From CALRWV02 sp943371965 (GTDB lineage: Bacteria > Bacteroidota > JABWAT01), in NCBI GenBank assembly GCA_943371965.1, contig CALRWV020000004.1, positions 124,001 through 188,000 of the forward strand: a stretch of DNA of 64,000 nucleotides, given 5' to 3'. Every line of letters starts with the position of its first letter. Position 1 is the stretch's first letter. The notes below the pieces were generated by a model that saw only the letters and a program-made list of their open reading frames with translations, had not been told where the DNA came from and searched no databases. A program made the position numbers and the translations under genes. This document shows, one piece after another, positions 10,375-18,329 of the stretch.

Positions 10375-11796
10375 ATGAAGTACCCTCTTTCCATTTTCCT
10401 TTTTCTATTTTCCTTTTCAGCCGGTGCTTTCCAAACGGATTCGGTTGTGGCAGTTTCCGGAAATCTCACAATTACCATAAAGGAATTCAGCAGCAGTTAT
10501 TATGAATTCATGAAAAAACCAAACATGAAAGATTCAAAAAAACAGCGTGAAGAATTTCTTGATGAGCTGATAACATCCAGAATTCTTGCAGATGAAGCTC
10601 GGAAATCAGGATTGGATACCATTGAACAGACAGCTTACCGTGTGAAAGGGTTCAGGAAAAAAACGGCGTGTGAAGTTCATTACTACAAAGTCATTCAACC
10701 CAAAATAAAATATACTGAAGATGAAATTGAAGAAGCCTATAGATTCACTCAGGAAAAAAGGCGGGTCAGTCATTTATTTTTCAAAGATTCGGTCAGGGCA
10801 GCAGAAGCCTATCAAAAACTGATGAACGGATTTCCATTTTCTGAATTGGCAAAAAATACGTTTGAAGATACAACTCTGGCAAACAATGGCGGTGATTTGG
10901 GCTTGCTCGATTGGGACCAGATGGAATATGATCTTGCACAAACTGCCTTTCGGGCAAAACTGAATGAAATATCAAAACCGGTTAAATCATTTTTCGGATA
11001 TCACATTATCAAAGTAACAGGTTTTGAAAAAAGACCTTTGATTACGCGTCAGGAATATTTCAACCGCAGAAAAAAAACCGGCTATCTTCTTGATTCGAAA
11101 ATCGGTGAAAAACTTGCAACAGTAATGGTTGACAGTCTTTTCGATCATTCCCAAATAAAAGTTTATCCTGAAGCCATGCACTTTGTTAAAACTGAAATCA
11201 ATAAAAAAATTGAATCCGCAACCGGGAAAAAAGAGAATAAAGAACTTAAGCTGGACAATGAAGAACTGAAAACACTTGAGCAGACCATGTGGGAACGGCG
11301 TCATGATCCGATTGCGGAAATCAACGGAAAACCGTTTTCAATCGGTGAGTTTCTTCAGGCAATTTTGTACATGAAGAAATCCACTTTTCAGGATGGATTC
11401 AAAAAAGCATTTGACGAAGTTCTGCGTGACGAACTGATTTATCAGGATGCAGCAGAATTGGGAATCAGCGATGACGGTGAAGTGAAAATGAAGACCCGGT
11501 TGTTTGAAGATTTTCTGCTTCAGGCGGAAATCAAACAGATGCTGATGAAAGATATTTCTGCAACGGATGAAGAAGTAACTGACTATACCATAAAGCAGGG
11601 AGTTGATAAAACCAACCCGGGTTTTGAAACCATCAAGTCAGTCAATAAAAGTCTGGTTCTTGCCGGAAAACGGAAAAGAAAAATTGAGGCCTATATCAAT
11701 ATTCTGACAAAAGGTGAACCTGTCAGAAAGTTTCCACAAATAGTTCACAATTACTATAATGCCATTTACAAAGACCTTCCAGGTCAATCAAAGTGA
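10375..11796 (+). CDS. Secreted parvulin-type peptidyl-prolyl isomerase
   Basis: 473 residues with a signal peptide (MKYPLSIFLFLFSFSAGAF). The N-terminal helical region resembles the SurA/PrsA chaperone part. A parvulin domain follows, around residues 120-220, with VSHLFF, GGDLGLLDW and FGYHIIKV. The C-terminal half is charged and helical and not recognised. Family proteins catalyse proline cis-trans isomerisation and hold outer-membrane or secreted clients. It lies inside the mannan operon, 32 bases after the CE2 esterase and 7 bases before the GH26 gene. It may therefore be a dedicated folding helper for the large secreted enzymes; that link is inference from position only. Confidence 0.82.
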   Translation: MKYPLSIFLFLFSFSAGAFQTDSVVAVSGNLTITIKEFSSSYYEFMKKPNMKDSKKQREEFLDELITSRILADEARKSGLDTIEQTAYRVKGFRKKTACEVHYYKVIQPKIKYTEDEIEEAYRFTQEKRRVSHLFFKDSVRAAEAYQKLMNGFPFSELAKNTFEDTTLANNGGDLGLLDWDQMEYDLAQTAFRAKLNEISKPVKSFFGYHIIKVTGFEKRPLITRQEYFNRRKKTGYLLDSKIGEKLATVMVDSLFDHSQIKVYPEAMHFVKTEINKKIESATGKKENKELKLDNEELKTLEQTMWERRHDPIAEINGKPFSIGEFLQAILYMKKSTFQDGFKKAFDEVLRDELIYQDAAELGISDDGEVKMKTRLFEDFLLQAEIKQMLMKDISATDEEVTDYTIKQGVDKTNPGFETIKSVNKSLVLAGKRKRKIEAYINILTKGEPVRKFPQIVHNYYNAIYKDLPGQSK

Positions 11797-11803
11797 AAGA
11801 AGT

Positions 11804-14707
11804 ATGAAAAAGTTATTAGTATTCTCCGCCATTGCATTTTTTACCCTGACAAATTCAGTCACTGCGCAGGTGAAGGGATTTGTCCAGAATTTCGACAATC
11901 AGGATCTGACCGGTTGGGTTCCTGATCACATCAGAACTTTCAATCTCTCCATCGAGGACAGTGCGCTTCAGGTTCTTTACACCAGAACTGCCGCAAGTGA
12001 TGTGTGGGATAATTTCAATTTCACTCCGCCCGTTCAGATCAATGTTAACGATAATCCGGTTTTAACTGTTAGGGTTAAATCAACCGTCAGTACATTGCTG
12101 ACTTTCAAACCACTTTATTCAACAGGTGACAATTTCATTACCAAACAAATTGCCGGAGATAATATCTGGCACACAGTTTCCTACACATTGGTACCATCAG
12201 GAAACGGAAACATCAACAAATTCTATCTGTATCTTGACGGTGGAAATGCTGCCCTGAAATCAGGAACAGTTTGGCTGGATGATTTGCGTGTCGGAGATTC
12301 TGTAAACATTGCATCAACTCTTGAATATCTTGCATTGGAAAATGGAATTGATGCGGGACAAAAACTAATGGCTGCATCAGTTGAAGGAAGCGAAGACGGT
12401 ACATTTCCTGCCGGTTCCAAAACCATTCTGCAATCTGCCATAACAACTGCACAGCAGCTGCTGACAAATGGCGCAGTCAACCAGAAACAGATTGACGATG
12501 CAGTCTGGACACTTTATGATTCGTACGTCACGTTTGAAAAACAGGTTAAGGCACCGCAGGTTCCCATCAATGATCCGAATGCAAATCAGCAAACCCGTTA
12601 TCTGTATCTGAATCTTCTGAATCTTCAAACCAAAAGTTTACTGTTCGGAATGCATGATGCAACCGGTTATGGTGTTGGCTGGGGCGGTGACAACGATAGA
12701 AGTGATGTAAAAACAGTTGTTGGTGATTATCCTGCGGTTTTCAGTGAAGATGTGAGTGGATTGGAAAGAAACCCCAACAATCCTGATCAGGCTTACCGAC
12801 TGAGTTCAGCTTACAACCGTGGTGCAGTCATCACCATGTGCTGGCATCAGGTTGATCCGCAGGAACGCGGATTTTATTCTGCCGATGTCAACAATGAAAA
12901 TATTGTGCAGACCATTCTTCCCGGGGGAGTCTATCATGAACTCTACAAAAAAAGACTGAAAAATGTTGCCCTGTTTTTCAAATCACTCAGAGGAAAAAAC
13001 GGCGAAAATATTCCGGTAATTTTCAGACCTTACCACGAACATTCCGGCGGATGGTTCTGGTGGGGAGCTGGTCAGTGTTCAACAGAAGAATACAACTCGC
13101 TCTGGAAACTGACGGTCAATTATCTCCGCGATACTTTGAATGTCCACAATGTCGTTTATGCGATTTCTCCTTCTTACGGTGAACTGAATGTGAATTCGGA
13201 TTACACCAAAATTTATCCCGGTGACGATTATGTCGATGTCATCGGCGGAGACTATTATTTTCAAAGTCCTGCAAGTGGAAATGATCCCGGCAATTTTCTG
13301 AAATTTTCACGGATCATCGGATCACAAATCATCAAAACAGGAAAAGTGGGTGCTTTGACTGAAGTAGGTCAGGAAGGGTTAAAGAACGCGGATTGGTTTA
13401 CAAAATATCTGCTTCCCTCTTTGAAAAATGATACACTGGCCAACACGATGGTTTATGCGGCAGTCTGGAGAAATGCAAATACAACCCATCATTACGCACC
13501 ATATCCCGGTCACGCTTCTGTGCCTGACTTTATTGATTTCTACAATGACTCCTACACCATGTTTGAAGCCGATCTGCCTGACATGTACATCAAACCGGTT
13601 GCGGATACTGAAGCTCCGGTTTTCAGTGTTTCAGGACCGTTAACCATTGAAACTCCTTATTTGAATACCGAAATTTCAGTTGAAACCAACGAGCGTTCCT
13701 TTCTGAAATGGGGATTGGCTGATCTGGACTATCAGAATTTGCCTAACAGTTTCGCAAAAGGTGAAGGCCAGTTCATCCACAAAACAACAATATCTGCCGA
13801 ACAGGGTGAAAGCAAAACCATTTATGTTAGAGCGAAGGATTTGAACGGAAACGTCAGTGCTGATCCGCTGCAGATCACGGTTTCAGTTGATACCATGAAG
13901 ATTCCGGTACACTGGTATGATTTGCGCTATCCGGTTGCTTCATGGAATTCGGGACCGTCACCGATTGGTTCTTTGGGAACAGCAAAGACAGTCACTCCTG
14001 CACAGAAAACGCTTTATTTCAAATCAGCCATTGAAGTGGCTTCACTTCCTCCCAATTTTGCAACTCTGCTGAAAGGAACGGGCGGATTTGTTATGTACCT
14101 GAACAGTAGGGAAGTTTACCGCTTCAACCTTCCGGCAGGTGAAATCACATATGCAACTGAACCGCTGACCAATACAGCATTTACCAAAAATTTTGCAATG
14201 GATGCAAAAGGACTTTCCTACTTTACGGTTGGAACCAATTATCTGTCCGTTGAAGTTCATGCCGCCACCGGTTCTTCCGTTGCAGCTTTTGATGCCCAGT
14301 TTTTCTCACAGGTTTCCGGATTGAATTCCTACTACAAAAAATTGGGTGGTGACTGGTACTATTCTGCAGGTGGATTACAACCTTTCGATTACACATTGAA
14401 GGAAATCGTCAATGATGTTGCTGATGGAAACAGCTTGGAAGCAAAATCATTCAGACTGATCGGAAATTATCCGAATCCGTTCAATCCTTCAACATCAGTC
14501 GAATTTGAAATTGGCAAAGATTCAAACGTCAGTCTTGAAGTTTTTGATCTGCTCGGAAGAAAATTAATGACGATTATGGATGAATTCAGACAAAAAGGAG
14601 TTCACCGCGTGAATTTGAATGCAGGTTCTCTTTCCAGTGGTGTATATTTGCTGAATATGAAATCAGGTGCTTTCAGACAGACAAAAAAAATATTACTTGC
14701 GAAGTAA
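11804..14707 (+). CDS. GH26 endo-beta-mannanase, multidomain, T9SS-exported
   Basis: Start taken at MKKLLVF (11804), which gives a proper signal peptide; the open frame extends back to 11759 into the previous gene. An N-terminal beta-domain (about 20-170) looks like a carbohydrate-binding module. A helical linker and a GH26 barrel follow, with HDATGYG, CWHQVDP, FRPYHE (acid/base Glu412) plus WFWWG, and ALTE (nucleophile Glu520). Then come an Ig-like domain (about 610-705), the SPIG-type beta-domain also seen in the CE2 esterase, and a T9SS domain from NYPNPFNP. It is close in style to the lipoprotein GH26 at 22997. Predicted secreted or cell-surface endo-mannanase and last gene of operon 1. 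Catalytic residues are intact. Confidence 0.9.
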   Translation: MKKLLVFSAIAFFTLTNSVTAQVKGFVQNFDNQDLTGWVPDHIRTFNLSIEDSALQVLYTRTAASDVWDNFNFTPPVQINVNDNPVLTVRVKSTVSTLLTFKPLYSTGDNFITKQIAGDNIWHTVSYTLVPSGNGNINKFYLYLDGGNAALKSGTVWLDDLRVGDSVNIASTLEYLALENGIDAGQKLMAASVEGSEDGTFPAGSKTILQSAITTAQQLLTNGAVNQKQIDDAVWTLYDSYVTFEKQVKAPQVPINDPNANQQTRYLYLNLLNLQTKSLLFGMHDATGYGVGWGGDNDRSDVKTVVGDYPAVFSEDVSGLERNPNNPDQAYRLSSAYNRGAVITMCWHQVDPQERGFYSADVNNENIVQTILPGGVYHELYKKRLKNVALFFKSLRGKNGENIPVIFRPYHEHSGGWFWWGAGQCSTEEYNSLWKLTVNYLRDTLNVHNVVYAISPSYGELNVNSDYTKIYPGDDYVDVIGGDYYFQSPASGNDPGNFLKFSRIIGSQIIKTGKVGALTEVGQEGLKNADWFTKYLLPSLKNDTLANTMVYAAVWRNANTTHHYAPYPGHASVPDFIDFYNDSYTMFEADLPDMYIKPVADTEAPVFSVSGPLTIETPYLNTEISVETNERSFLKWGLADLDYQNLPNSFAKGEGQFIHKTTISAEQGESKTIYVRAKDLNGNVSADPLQITVSVDTMKIPVHWYDLRYPVASWNSGPSPIGSLGTAKTVTPAQKTLYFKSAIEVASLPPNFATLLKGTGGFVMYLNSREVYRFNLPAGEITYATEPLTNTAFTKNFAMDAKGLSYFTVGTNYLSVEVHAATGSSVAAFDAQFFSQVSGLNSYYKKLGGDWYYSAGGLQPFDYTLKEIVNDVADGNSLEAKSFRLIGNYPNPFNPSTSVEFEIGKDSNVSLEVFDLLGRKLMTIMDEFRQKGVHRVNLNAGSLSSGVYLLNMKSGAFRQTKKILLAK

Positions 14708-14771
14708 TTTTGCATTCTGAAATAAGACTGTCTGTCATTGAGTGTCATGTTGAATCCGGCCCAATTTCTTA

Positions 14772-14880
14772 TTCCCCCTTCGAAGGGGGAACATCGATCA
14801 AATAATCCGAAGGATTTTATTTGATCGATCAGGGGGATGTAAGAACGCAGAACGTTTGAAGAAATTCCTCCTAAAAAACG
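14772..14880 (+). repeat. Palindromic dispersed repeat, family A, copy 1
   Basis: Contains the perfect 16-bp palindrome CCCCCTTCGAAGGGGG (14774-14789). A second imperfect inverted repeat follows, GATCAAATAA ... TTATTTGATC (14796-14826), then AGGGGGATGTAAGAACGC and AAATTCCTCCTAAA. The same order recurs at 16409 and 16659, and a degenerate inverted piece is at 20702. It occupies the gap between operon 1 and the binding-protein gene. No open frame; nested hairpins suggest a non-autonomous palindromic element. Confidence 0.8.
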
Positions 14881-14953
14881 GGGACTTTGAAAACTGTTTC
14901 TTTGTTCGCTAAATTCCTTCACTCAGAACAATAAAAAACGCAATCAACCGGTT

Positions 14954-16300
14954 ATGAGTCCAAATATTACACCACCCAAAATGAGCAGACGGCTGAAACA
15001 GACAACAGCTGTTTTGTTTCTCCTGCTTGTAACCGTTATCTATTTCTCCAGCTATTTTTTCCGCAACACACCGCTGGAAAATCCGGTTACGGAAATATTT
15101 TTTGCAGACAGAATTACACCGGCCCATCTTCAGCTGATTGAAAAGTACAATCAGCTTCACAAGGGAAAAGTAAAAGTCATTCCCGTCGATTTTCCCAATT
15201 TTGATTTCAGTACCAACGAACGCAAAGAACTTCTTGCACGTGCCCTGCGTGGAAAAGAAACCGGAATCGATATTCTTGCAGTTGACCTGATTTGGGTTCA
15301 GCGTTTTGCAAAATGGTGCGAACCGCTCGAGTCTTATTTTTCAGCAGAAGACAAAAACAAAATCCTGACTATGGCACTTCAGTCATGTTATTATGAAGGT
15401 GAACTTTATGCCGTTCCGTTTGATCTGGTTCAGGGTGTTATGTATTACCGCGAAGATCTTGTCAGGAAACTGAAAGGTGGAGACCAGCTGATCAAAAAAA
15501 TTGATGAATCCATCACGTGGGAAGAATTTATCAAGGTAAAGGAAACACTGAATCCGAAAAATGATTTTTACATTTATCCCGCTGCCGGATATGAAGGTCT
15601 TATTTGCAGTTTTACCGAACTGCTGCTGAGTTTGCGTCCGAAATATTTTGAGGAAGAAGGTTTCAATTTCATAACTCCTGAGGCGCAGAAATCACTTCAG
15701 CTTCTGGTTGATCTGGTCAACAAATATCATCTCACACCGGCTGGAGTTGTTGAGTTTACTGAAATTCCGAGTTATGAATATTTCATCAAATCGGATGCGC
15801 TGTTTATCAGGGGATGGCCGACGTACGACAAGGATTTTCTTGAAAGCCCGTTTGATACAGCCAAGGAACGCCAGTTGAGAAAAGCACCGCTTCCTCATTT
15901 CAAAGATGGAAAACCTGCGTCCGTTTTTGGCGGATGGAATCTGATGGTTTCAAAATTTTCCGGAAAGAAAACTGCTTCGGTTGATTTCATCAAATTTCTG
16001 TTGAGTGAAGAATCTCAGGAAGTGATGTACAAAAACGCAGGTTACTATCCTGTCATCAAAAGTATTTACAACAATCCGGAATTTCTGAAAAAATATCCTG
16101 ATCTGGTGATCAACAACAAGCTGATTGAATCTGGAGTCCACCGTCCGATGAATGTTGAATACACACGGTATTCGGAAACGATGTCCTTTTATTTTGAACA
16201 GGCCATCCGCAAAAAAATTACAGTTGCAGATGCGCTTGAAAAGGTTACAACACAAATCAAAAACGAAGCCATTATCATCAAAGACAACGGCGCGTATTGA
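14954..16300 (+). CDS. Membrane-anchored family 1 solute-binding protein, no transporter attached
   Basis: 448 residues. Residues 17-36 form a hydrophobic anchor without a lipobox cysteine, so the protein is probably held in the inner membrane facing the periplasm. The rest has the fold pattern of sugar ABC binding proteins: IFFADRITPAHLQLIEKYN, DILAVDLIWVQRFA, YAVPFDLVQGVMYYR and FGGWNLMVSK. No permease or ATPase gene is adjacent. Instead a histidine kinase and a sigma-54 regulator follow on the same strand. Periplasmic binding proteins can act as ligand-loaded partners of sensor kinases; I infer that this one presents mannooligosaccharides to the kinase at 16847. An in-frame ATG at 14981 is an alternative start. 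Confidence 0.8.
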   Translation: MSPNITPPKMSRRLKQTTAVLFLLLVTVIYFSSYFFRNTPLENPVTEIFFADRITPAHLQLIEKYNQLHKGKVKVIPVDFPNFDFSTNERKELLARALRGKETGIDILAVDLIWVQRFAKWCEPLESYFSAEDKNKILTMALQSCYYEGELYAVPFDLVQGVMYYREDLVRKLKGGDQLIKKIDESITWEEFIKVKETLNPKNDFYIYPAAGYEGLICSFTELLLSLRPKYFEEEGFNFITPEAQKSLQLLVDLVNKYHLTPAGVVEFTEIPSYEYFIKSDALFIRGWPTYDKDFLESPFDTAKERQLRKAPLPHFKDGKPASVFGGWNLMVSKFSGKKTASVDFIKFLLSEESQEVMYKNAGYYPVIKSIYNNPEFLKKYPDLVINNKLIESGVHRPMNVEYTRYSETMSFYFEQAIRKKITVADALEKVTTQIKNEAIIIKDNGAY

Positions 16301-16328
16301 AAAAGTAATCTGACTTCTCAAAAGTATT

Positions 16329-16380
16329 TTTAGTGTTTGTCCTTCGAGAGCCTCAGGATGACACAAGCAAACACTAAAAA
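16329..16380. repeat. Inverted repeat around a dispersed 'CCTTCGAG..CTCAGGATGACA' motif
   Basis: TTTTAGTGTTTG (16329-16340) is the exact reverse complement of CAAACACTAAAA (16369-16380). The loop holds TCCTTCGAGAGCCTCAGGATGACA, a motif I recognise as a common dispersed sequence in Bacteroidota-like genomes. It lies directly after the binding-protein gene and could work as an attenuator, but it has no clear U-tract advantage over a mobile-repeat explanation. Confidence 0.55.
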
Positions 16381-16408
16381 TATTTTTGAAAAAAACTGAA
16401 ATGAATAA

Positions 16409-16560
16409 TTCCCCCTTCGAAGGGGGAAAATTGATCAAATAATCCGAAGGATTTTATTTGATCGATCAGGGGGATGTAAGAACGCGGAACATCTGTAGAA
16501 ATTCCTCCTAAATCCTTCCCGAGGGTACTCGGGACAGGCACTTAACGAAAGGAGGACTTT
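16409..16560 (+). repeat. Palindromic dispersed repeat, family A, copy 2
   Basis: CCCCCTTCGAAGGGGG at 16411-16426, then GATCAAATAATCCGAAGG...TTATTTGATC, AGGGGGATGTAAGAACGC and AAATTCCTCCTAAAT. It is interrupted near its right end by the small palindrome CCCGAGGGTACTCGGG before the shared AGGACTTTGAAA end. Confidence 0.78.
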
Positions 16561-16658
16561 GAAACTGTCAACGTCTAACAACAACCTGGTGAGTCCGTCA
16601 GCCGACGGATCGAAGGACAAACACTAAAAATATTTTTGAAAAAAACTGAAATGAATAA

Positions 16659-16790
16659 TTCCCCCTTCGAAGGGGGAAAATCGATCAAATAATCCGAAGG
16701 ATTTTATTTGATCAATCAGGGGGATGTAAGAAAGCAGAACATCCCTCGTCCGTCTGTCGACGGCCACTCCCTTCAAAGGGAGAATCAATA
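16659..16790 (+). repeat. Palindromic dispersed repeat, family A, copy 3
   Basis: CCCCCTTCGAAGGGGG at 16661-16676, then GATCAAATAATCCGAAGG...TTATTTGATC and AGGGGGATGTAAGAA. The right part differs from the other copies and carries CCGTCTGTCGACGG, a short hairpin, and CTCCCTTCAAAGGGAG, a degenerate version of the opening palindrome. Confidence 0.75.
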
Positions 16791-16846
16791 TAAATTTGTC
16801 AAACTTTGCCTGTCAACGTCTAACAACAAACTGACTTGAAGAAACC

Positions 16847-18322
16847 ATGCTGAAACAGAAGCTGCTGAAAAAATACTCGCAATACCGGTTTGAAATCAGC
16901 CACATCACCATTTTCTTTACGGTTCTGATTATCTTCCAGATTGTGGTTACGTTTATCCAGAAATCATCCATCAATGATCTTCTGGTGCAGACACAGAAAT
17001 GGTATCAGAAAGATGCTGCTGAACGTCTGGCAATCGTAACCACCACCAGCCTTGAACTGATGGCGGAAAATATGCTGTTCCAGAAACAGCTGGTTGAAAG
17101 TGAAGAACGGAAAATCATTTCATCATTGAATGTTATTTTCCGTCAGCAATTGATACAGGGAAGTGTTCAGGATATCAGTCTGATTCTCACAAAAAAACAC
17201 CGGCTCTATGTCATCGACAGCGGACAGCAGTTCAACGACTATCTGAAAAACACACTTGTTCCCTACACACCTGACATGATCAAACACAAGGAAGGTGTTG
17301 ATCTTTTTCTTTCCAAAAAAGAAACCATGAGAAGTCAGGAAGTTATTTTCGGAACACTCGACGGAGAAAATGCCGTTCAGATTCTGGTTCCGTTTGTTCC
17401 GAACGGTGAATATCTCGGTGTGCTGTACATGAAAATCAAACCGAACTTTTCCTTCATCACCACAGAAGTTACCGACAGTTTGAATTATGTTACCCTGTTG
17501 TACTCCGGTCTTATTTTTCTGGGACTGCTTTCCATTTTCATTGTATCGTCACAGGCGGTGAAGGAAAGAAATGAAGCACAGGAACATTTGTACGAAGAGC
17601 ATGAAGAAAACATCAAAAAGGAAATCCGCCTTGAAAAGGAATCGCTGTTCACCAAACGGATTTACCACACCCACCACAAGGCGGAAAAAATAATCGGGTT
17701 CATCAAGGAAGACGTCAGAAAAATTGAATCGGATGATTTCCTGAAAAAAAGAATCATCACCTATTCCAATTTTATTTCACGCATCATGTACGACATGAAA
17801 TGGTATGACCAGCCGATCAACACCATTGTGAATCCGATGTTCCGAACCAATATCAACGAAGTGACAAAGTTTATTCTTGATTATGTTTTTCTCCGGATTT
17901 CAAGCAAAAATGAAATGTTTGAATTCAAAACCGGCTTTGATGAAAAGATGCCGTTTGTTCCCATCAATGAATTTGTCATCTGGGAAATTCTGGAACCGCT
18001 GATTCAGAACAGCATCGATCACGGAAAAAAACAGCAGATCACCATTTCAATATCAACTGAATATGATGAAAAAACACGAAAATCAGTTCTGACCATTTCA
18101 GACACGGGTGTAGGAATTAAGCCCGAATTGCTTGAGATTGGAGATAATGGAATAAAACGGATATTTTTGGAAAATGAATCGACCAAAATTGTAACCACAT
18201 CTGGAGCCGGTTACGGCTGCTACATCGCGTATCAGATGGCAGTCGGTAAATGCGGTTGGGAAATGGACGCAGAAAATCTTGACTCGGGCGGATGCCGGTT
18301 TACAATGAAAATCGCACACTAA
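16847..18322 (+). CDS. Sensor histidine kinase with extracytoplasmic domain
   Basis: 491 residues. TM1 lies at about 20-37. A periplasmic region of about 170 residues follows, with Cache-like spacing. TM2 is at about 212-231, then a coiled coil (about 238-262), a dimerisation region and an ATPase domain. Phosphoacceptor candidates are the histidines in YHTHHK (274, 276, 277); the box is not the classical HisKA type. The ATP-binding boxes are clear: LEPLIQNSIDHG (N box), ISDTGVGI (G1) and GAGYGCYIA (G2). It lies 7 bases before the sigma-54 response regulator, so the two form a two-component pair. The upstream binding protein on the same strand is the likely ligand-sensing partner (inference). 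Confidence 0.85.
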   Translation: MLKQKLLKKYSQYRFEISHITIFFTVLIIFQIVVTFIQKSSINDLLVQTQKWYQKDAAERLAIVTTTSLELMAENMLFQKQLVESEERKIISSLNVIFRQQLIQGSVQDISLILTKKHRLYVIDSGQQFNDYLKNTLVPYTPDMIKHKEGVDLFLSKKETMRSQEVIFGTLDGENAVQILVPFVPNGEYLGVLYMKIKPNFSFITTEVTDSLNYVTLLYSGLIFLGLLSIFIVSSQAVKERNEAQEHLYEEHEENIKKEIRLEKESLFTKRIYHTHHKAEKIIGFIKEDVRKIESDDFLKKRIITYSNFISRIMYDMKWYDQPINTIVNPMFRTNINEVTKFILDYVFLRISSKNEMFEFKTGFDEKMPFVPINEFVIWEILEPLIQNSIDHGKKQQITISISTEYDEKTRKSVLTISDTGVGIKPELLEIGDNGIKRIFLENESTKIVTTSGAGYGCYIAYQMAVGKCGWEMDAENLDSGGCRFTMKIAH

Positions 18323-18329
18323 AGAAAGA

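Larger units (their letters stand above)
16371..16829. repeat. Tandem duplication with ~250-bp period in the binding-protein/kinase gap
   Basis: The word AACACTAAAA...TATTTTTGAAAAAAACTGAAATGAATAATT occurs at 16371 and again at 16620, and CTGTCAACGTCTAACAACAA occurs at 16565 and 16810. The 546-base gap before the kinase gene is therefore mostly two diverged copies of one unit, each holding a family A palindromic repeat. The second unit ends a few bases before the kinase start. Unit 1 also contains two small hairpins, CCCGAGGGTACTCGGG (16518-16533) and TCCGTCAGCCGACGGA (about 16594-16609). No coding sequence. Confidence 0.75.

Noticed and set aside
11759..11803. Earlier start of the T9SS GH26 gene
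   Set aside because: It overlaps the end of the prolyl isomerase gene and puts a polar stretch before a good signal peptide at 11804.
14954..16300. Part of an ABC sugar importer
   Set aside because: No permease or ATPase gene lies on either side; the neighbours are regulatory genes.
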